NCBI RefSeq assembly: GCF_017349295.1
Contig: NZ_JAFMPK010000009.1
Span: 124,001 to 188,000, forward strand
DNA: 64,000 bases
From: Myceligenerans salitolerans
GTDB taxonomy: Bacteria; Actinomycetota; Actinomycetes; Actinomycetales; Cellulomonadaceae
Reading direction: 5' to 3'
Within the stretch, counting starts at the first letter, position 1; each line of letters opens with the position of its first letter. Below, piece by piece: positions 61,478-64,000 of the stretch. The position numbers and the translations under genes were made by a program. The notes beneath the pieces are model-generated. The model saw only the letters and a list, made by a program, of their open reading frames with translations. It did no database searches and was not told the origin of the DNA.

Positions 61478-62519
61478 TCCGCTTCCACGTCAGGCCCGCG
61501 GGCGCGGGGATGTCCTCGGCGGACAGGCGGCGCCGGAACACCCAGTACGTCCAGGCCTGGTAGGCGAGCACGAGCGGGGTGAGGATCACCGCGACGACCG
61601 TCATCACCCCGAGCGTGTAGGGCGTCGACGCCGCCTCGGTGACGGTCAGCGACTCGCCGCCGTCCAGCCCGGGCATGACGTCCGGGTACATCGAGCCGAA
61701 GATCAGGACCACGGCCGCCACCAGTGCCACGGCCGACAGCGCGAACGCCGTGCCCTCCTTCCGGCGACGGGTCATCACGACCACGCCGACGAGCGCTCCC
61801 GCCGCGGCGGCCACCGCCACCCAGGTCCACGGCACCGAGTACGCGGCCTGCGCCCACATCGCCCAGCCTCCGGCGACGACGACGGCCACGACGGAGAGGG
61901 CGGACGCGAGGCGGCCGGCGCGCTCCCGGAGGTCGCCGTCCGTCCGCAGTGCGAGGAACACGGCGCCGTGCAGCAGGAACAGCACCGTGGTGACGAGCCC
62001 GCCGAGCAGGGCGAACGGGTTGAGCAGTGCCCAGAACCCGCCCACGTACTGGTGCGCGGCGTCCAGCTGGACGCCCCGCACCAGGTTCGCGAAGGCCACG
62101 CCCCACAGGAACGCCGGCGTCCACGACCCCACCTGGATCGCCACGTCGCAGCGCCGCCGCCACACCTCGTCCGAGATCTTGCCGCGGTACTCGAAGGCCA
62201 CGCCACGGACGATGAGTGCCAGCAGGATCAGGAGCAGAGGCACGTAGAAGCCGGAGAAGAGGGTGGCGTACCACTCCGGGAACGCGGCGAACGTGGCGCC
62301 GCCCGCGGTCAGCAGCCAGACCTCGTTGCCGTCCCACACCGGCCCGATGGTGTTGATCAGGACGCGGCGCTCCTTGTCGCGGCCCTCGACGCCGGCGCGG
62401 GCCGCGCCGCGCGGCAGGATCGACAGCAGCATGCCGACGCCGAAGTCGAATCCCTCGAGCACGAGGTACCCGGTCCACAGCACCGCGATGAGCACGAACC
62501 AGAGAATTGCGAGATCCAT
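61458..62519 (-). CDS. cydB: cytochrome bd ubiquinol oxidase subunit II
   Basis: 353 residues, about 8-9 membrane helices. It is the smaller subunit of the bd-type quinol oxidase, which reduces oxygen with high affinity. ILWFVLIAVLWTGYLVLEGFDFGVG at the N-terminus and GPVWDGNEVWLL are hallmarks. The ATG at 62519 lies 11 bases after the cydA stop. Its 3' end overlaps the oppositely oriented lipoprotein gene by 20 bases. Confidence 0.94.
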   Translation of the reverse strand: MDLAILWFVLIAVLWTGYLVLEGFDFGVGMLLSILPRGAARAGVEGRDKERRVLINTIGPVWDGNEVWLLTAGGATFAAFPEWYATLFSGFYVPLLLILLALIVRGVAFEYRGKISDEVWRRRCDVAIQVGSWTPAFLWGVAFANLVRGVQLDAAHQYVGGFWALLNPFALLGGLVTTVLFLLHGAVFLALRTDGDLRERAGRLASALSVVAVVVAGGWAMWAQAAYSVPWTWVAVAAAAGALVGVVVMTRRRKEGTAFALSAVALVAAVVLIFGSMYPDVMPGLDGGESLTVTEAASTPYTLGVMTVVAVILTPLVLAYQAWTYWVFRRRLSAEDIPAPAGLTWKRIKDAAF

Positions 62520-62530
62520 GTGTCGTTTCC

Positions 62531-64000
62531 TCAGTACGCGAAGGAGAGGGGGCGGTCGGCGTCGTCGTCGGCCCGCGCCTCCGGCGACTCGTCGTGGACG
62601 ACGTCGGGGACGCCCTCCACGGCGTAGCGGTGCATGAGCCGGCCCCACACCACGGCGAGCACCCCGTAGAGGACGGTGAACACGACCATGGAGAAGAGCA
62701 CCATGCCGGGGCTGACGACCGTCGACACGCCGCGTTCGGTGAGCAGGCGGATCTGGTCGATCCCGGTCGGGTTCGGCGCCACCACCCACGGCTGCCGTCC
62801 GGTCTCGGTGAAGATCCAGCCGAACGACGACGCCAGGAAGGGTGTGGGGATCGCCCAGACGCCGACGCGGGCGAACCACCGGTTCCCGGTGACGCGCCCG
62901 CCCCGGGTGAACCACAGCGCGAGCAGGGCCAGCGCGGCCGAGCCGGCTGCGAGGCCGATCATCAGCCGGAACGACCAGTAGGTCAGCGCGAGGTTCGGGG
63001 TGTACGAGATCGGCTCGCCGGCGTCGTCGGTCTCGGCGTACCGCTCCTCGTACGCGGCCTGGACGTCGTACACGCCGGGCAGGTAGCTGTCCTCGCCGCT
63101 GAAGCTCCCGGTGCCCAGGTAGCTGGCGAGGCCCGGTACCTCGAGGATGTGCCGCACGCCCTCGCAGGAGTTCGACAGGTCGCCGACGGTGAGGATGGAG
63201 AAGGCCGCGGACTCGGTGCCCTCGCACAGTGCCTCCGCGCTCGCCATCTTGCCGGGCTGCTGCTCGAACATGAGCTTGCCCTGGAGGTCTCCCGAGACGC
63301 CGACGCCGATCCCGGCGACCAGCATGGTCACCGTGCCCAGCATGACGGCTGGCCGGTACACCTCCCGGGCGAGTGCCACGCGGGTCTCGTCCCCGGTGCG
63401 TACCAGACGGACCATCCACCAGGCGGCGATGCCCGCCACGAACGTCCCGGCGGTGAGGAACGCCGCGGCGACGGCGTGCGGGAACGCGGCCCAGAGGGTG
63501 TTGTTCGCGAGGATCGCCCAGATGGACTCCATCTCCGCCCGCCCGGTCTCCGGGTTGAACCGGGTGCCCACGGGATGCTGCATCCAGGAGTTGGCGGCGA
63601 GGATGAAGAACGCGGAGAGGTTCACGGCAACGGCGACGGCCCAGATGCATGCCAGGTGGACCTTCTTGTTCAGGCGGTCCCAGCCGAAGATCCACAGCCC
63701 CAGAAAGGTGGACTCGACGAAGAACGCGGCGAGGGCCTCCATCGCGAGCGGGGCGCCGAACACGTCGCCGACGAACCGCGAGTACTCGCTCCAGTTCATG
63801 CCGAACTGGAACTCCTGCACGATGCCGGTCACCACGCCCATCGCGAAGTTGATGAGGAAGAGCTTCCCGAAGAACTTCGTCAGGCGGAGCCAGCGCTCGT
63901 CGCCGGTCCGGACCCAGGCGGTCTGCATGATCGCGACGAGCGGGGCGAGGCCGATCGTCAGCGGGACGAAGATGAAGTGGTAGACCGTGGTGATGGCGAA
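62531..64000 (-). CDS. cydA: cytochrome bd ubiquinol oxidase subunit I (5' partial)
   Basis: 490 residues visible; the extreme N-terminus lies beyond the window edge. It binds the haems and quinol. The quinol-site signature TETGRQPWVVAPNPTGI and the early FGKLFLINFAMGVVTGIVQEFQFGMNW stretch (continuous across several helices) are present; the Q-loop is of the short type. cydB follows at once. The tail (EARADDDADRPLSFAY) is acidic. The exporter genes cydDC are 4 kb away, separated by three genes on the other strand. Confidence 0.95.
   Translation of the reverse strand, partial: FAITTVYHFIFVPLTIGLAPLVAIMQTAWVRTGDERWLRLTKFFGKLFLINFAMGVVTGIVQEFQFGMNWSEYSRFVGDVFGAPLAMEALAAFFVESTFLGLWIFGWDRLNKKVHLACIWAVAVAVNLSAFFILAANSWMQHPVGTRFNPETGRAEMESIWAILANNTLWAAFPHAVAAAFLTAGTFVAGIAAWWMVRLVRTGDETRVALAREVYRPAVMLGTVTMLVAGIGVGVSGDLQGKLMFEQQPGKMASAEALCEGTESAAFSILTVGDLSNSCEGVRHILEVPGLASYLGTGSFSGEDSYLPGVYDVQAAYEERYAETDDAGEPISYTPNLALTYWSFRLMIGLAAGSAALALLALWFTRGGRVTGNRWFARVGVWAIPTPFLASSFGWIFTETGRQPWVVAPNPTGIDQIRLLTERGVSTVVSPGMVLFSMVVFTVLYGVLAVVWGRLMHRYAVEGVPDVVHDESPEARADDDADRPLSFAY

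Overview
The window is very GC-rich, uses GTG starts often, packs genes with 4-bp ATGA/GTGA overlaps and shows many -10-only (leaderless-type) starts. With cydDC, an actinobacterial c-di-AMP riboswitch, Trypco1 and the order rpmB-DAK-recG-rsmD-coaD-DUF177-rpmF-rnc-mutM, it points to an actinobacterium of the Micrococcales, most likely a Promicromonosporaceae/Cellulomonadaceae member (Cellulosimicrobium- or Isoptericola-like). The taxonomic placement is inference. No tRNA, rRNA or CRISPR array was seen.

Region by region: 1-4379 holds an acyl-CoA degradation set (acyl-CoA dehydrogenase and thiolase on +; MaoC hydratase, SDR reductase and Zn alcohol dehydrogenase on -) with a perfect dyad operator at its edge. 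4428-7176 is a four-gene secretion unit: a SipW/ER-type signal peptidase fused to a substrate-like domain, flanked by three proteins with the matching alternate signal peptide. 7329-11048 holds a small membrane protein, an NmrA-like oxidoreductase with a divergent AraC regulator, a 53-residue hydrophobic protein and a diacylglycerol-kinase-type lipid kinase. 11091-13135 is the most unusual locus: a Trypco1 protein followed by a trypsin-Rossmann (NDT/TIR-like)-STING-like fusion, probably a cyclic-nucleotide-gated protease used in conflict or defence, with no nucleotide cyclase nearby. 13384-21210 is a hemicellulose (arabinoxylan) utilisation locus: GH51, solute-binding lipoprotein, two permeases and GH39, controlled by a divergent LacI regulator and an AT-rich 20-bp operator.

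21307-45673 is mostly core metabolism: an AGCS amino-acid symporter, murA, plsC-gpsA, an AMIN-like lipoprotein with cystathionine gamma-synthase, an aldehyde dehydrogenase, ddl, an MBL hydrolase, thiL, DUF3515, TetR, GNAT, rpmB, a DAK2-type kinase, recG, an EEP-family protein, rsmD, coaD, DUF177, rpmF, rnc and mutM.

At the 3' end of mutM sits a 6.8-kb genomic island (about 45540-52319) of visibly lower GC. It supplies a new mutM tail, leaves the old tail as a displaced fragment (52304-52450), and carries a HigBA-type toxin-antitoxin pair, a TIGR04141/DUF6119 protein, an 811-residue putative nuclease and small unknown genes, but no integrase. After the island come a D-2-hydroxyacid dehydrogenase, an NlpC/P60 hydrolase under a c-di-AMP riboswitch, a DinB-like protein and the cytochrome bd cluster (cydDC and cydBA), which is split by an oppositely oriented trio: a GerMN-like protein, a secreted amidase and a lipoprotein with two neocarzinostatin-like modules.
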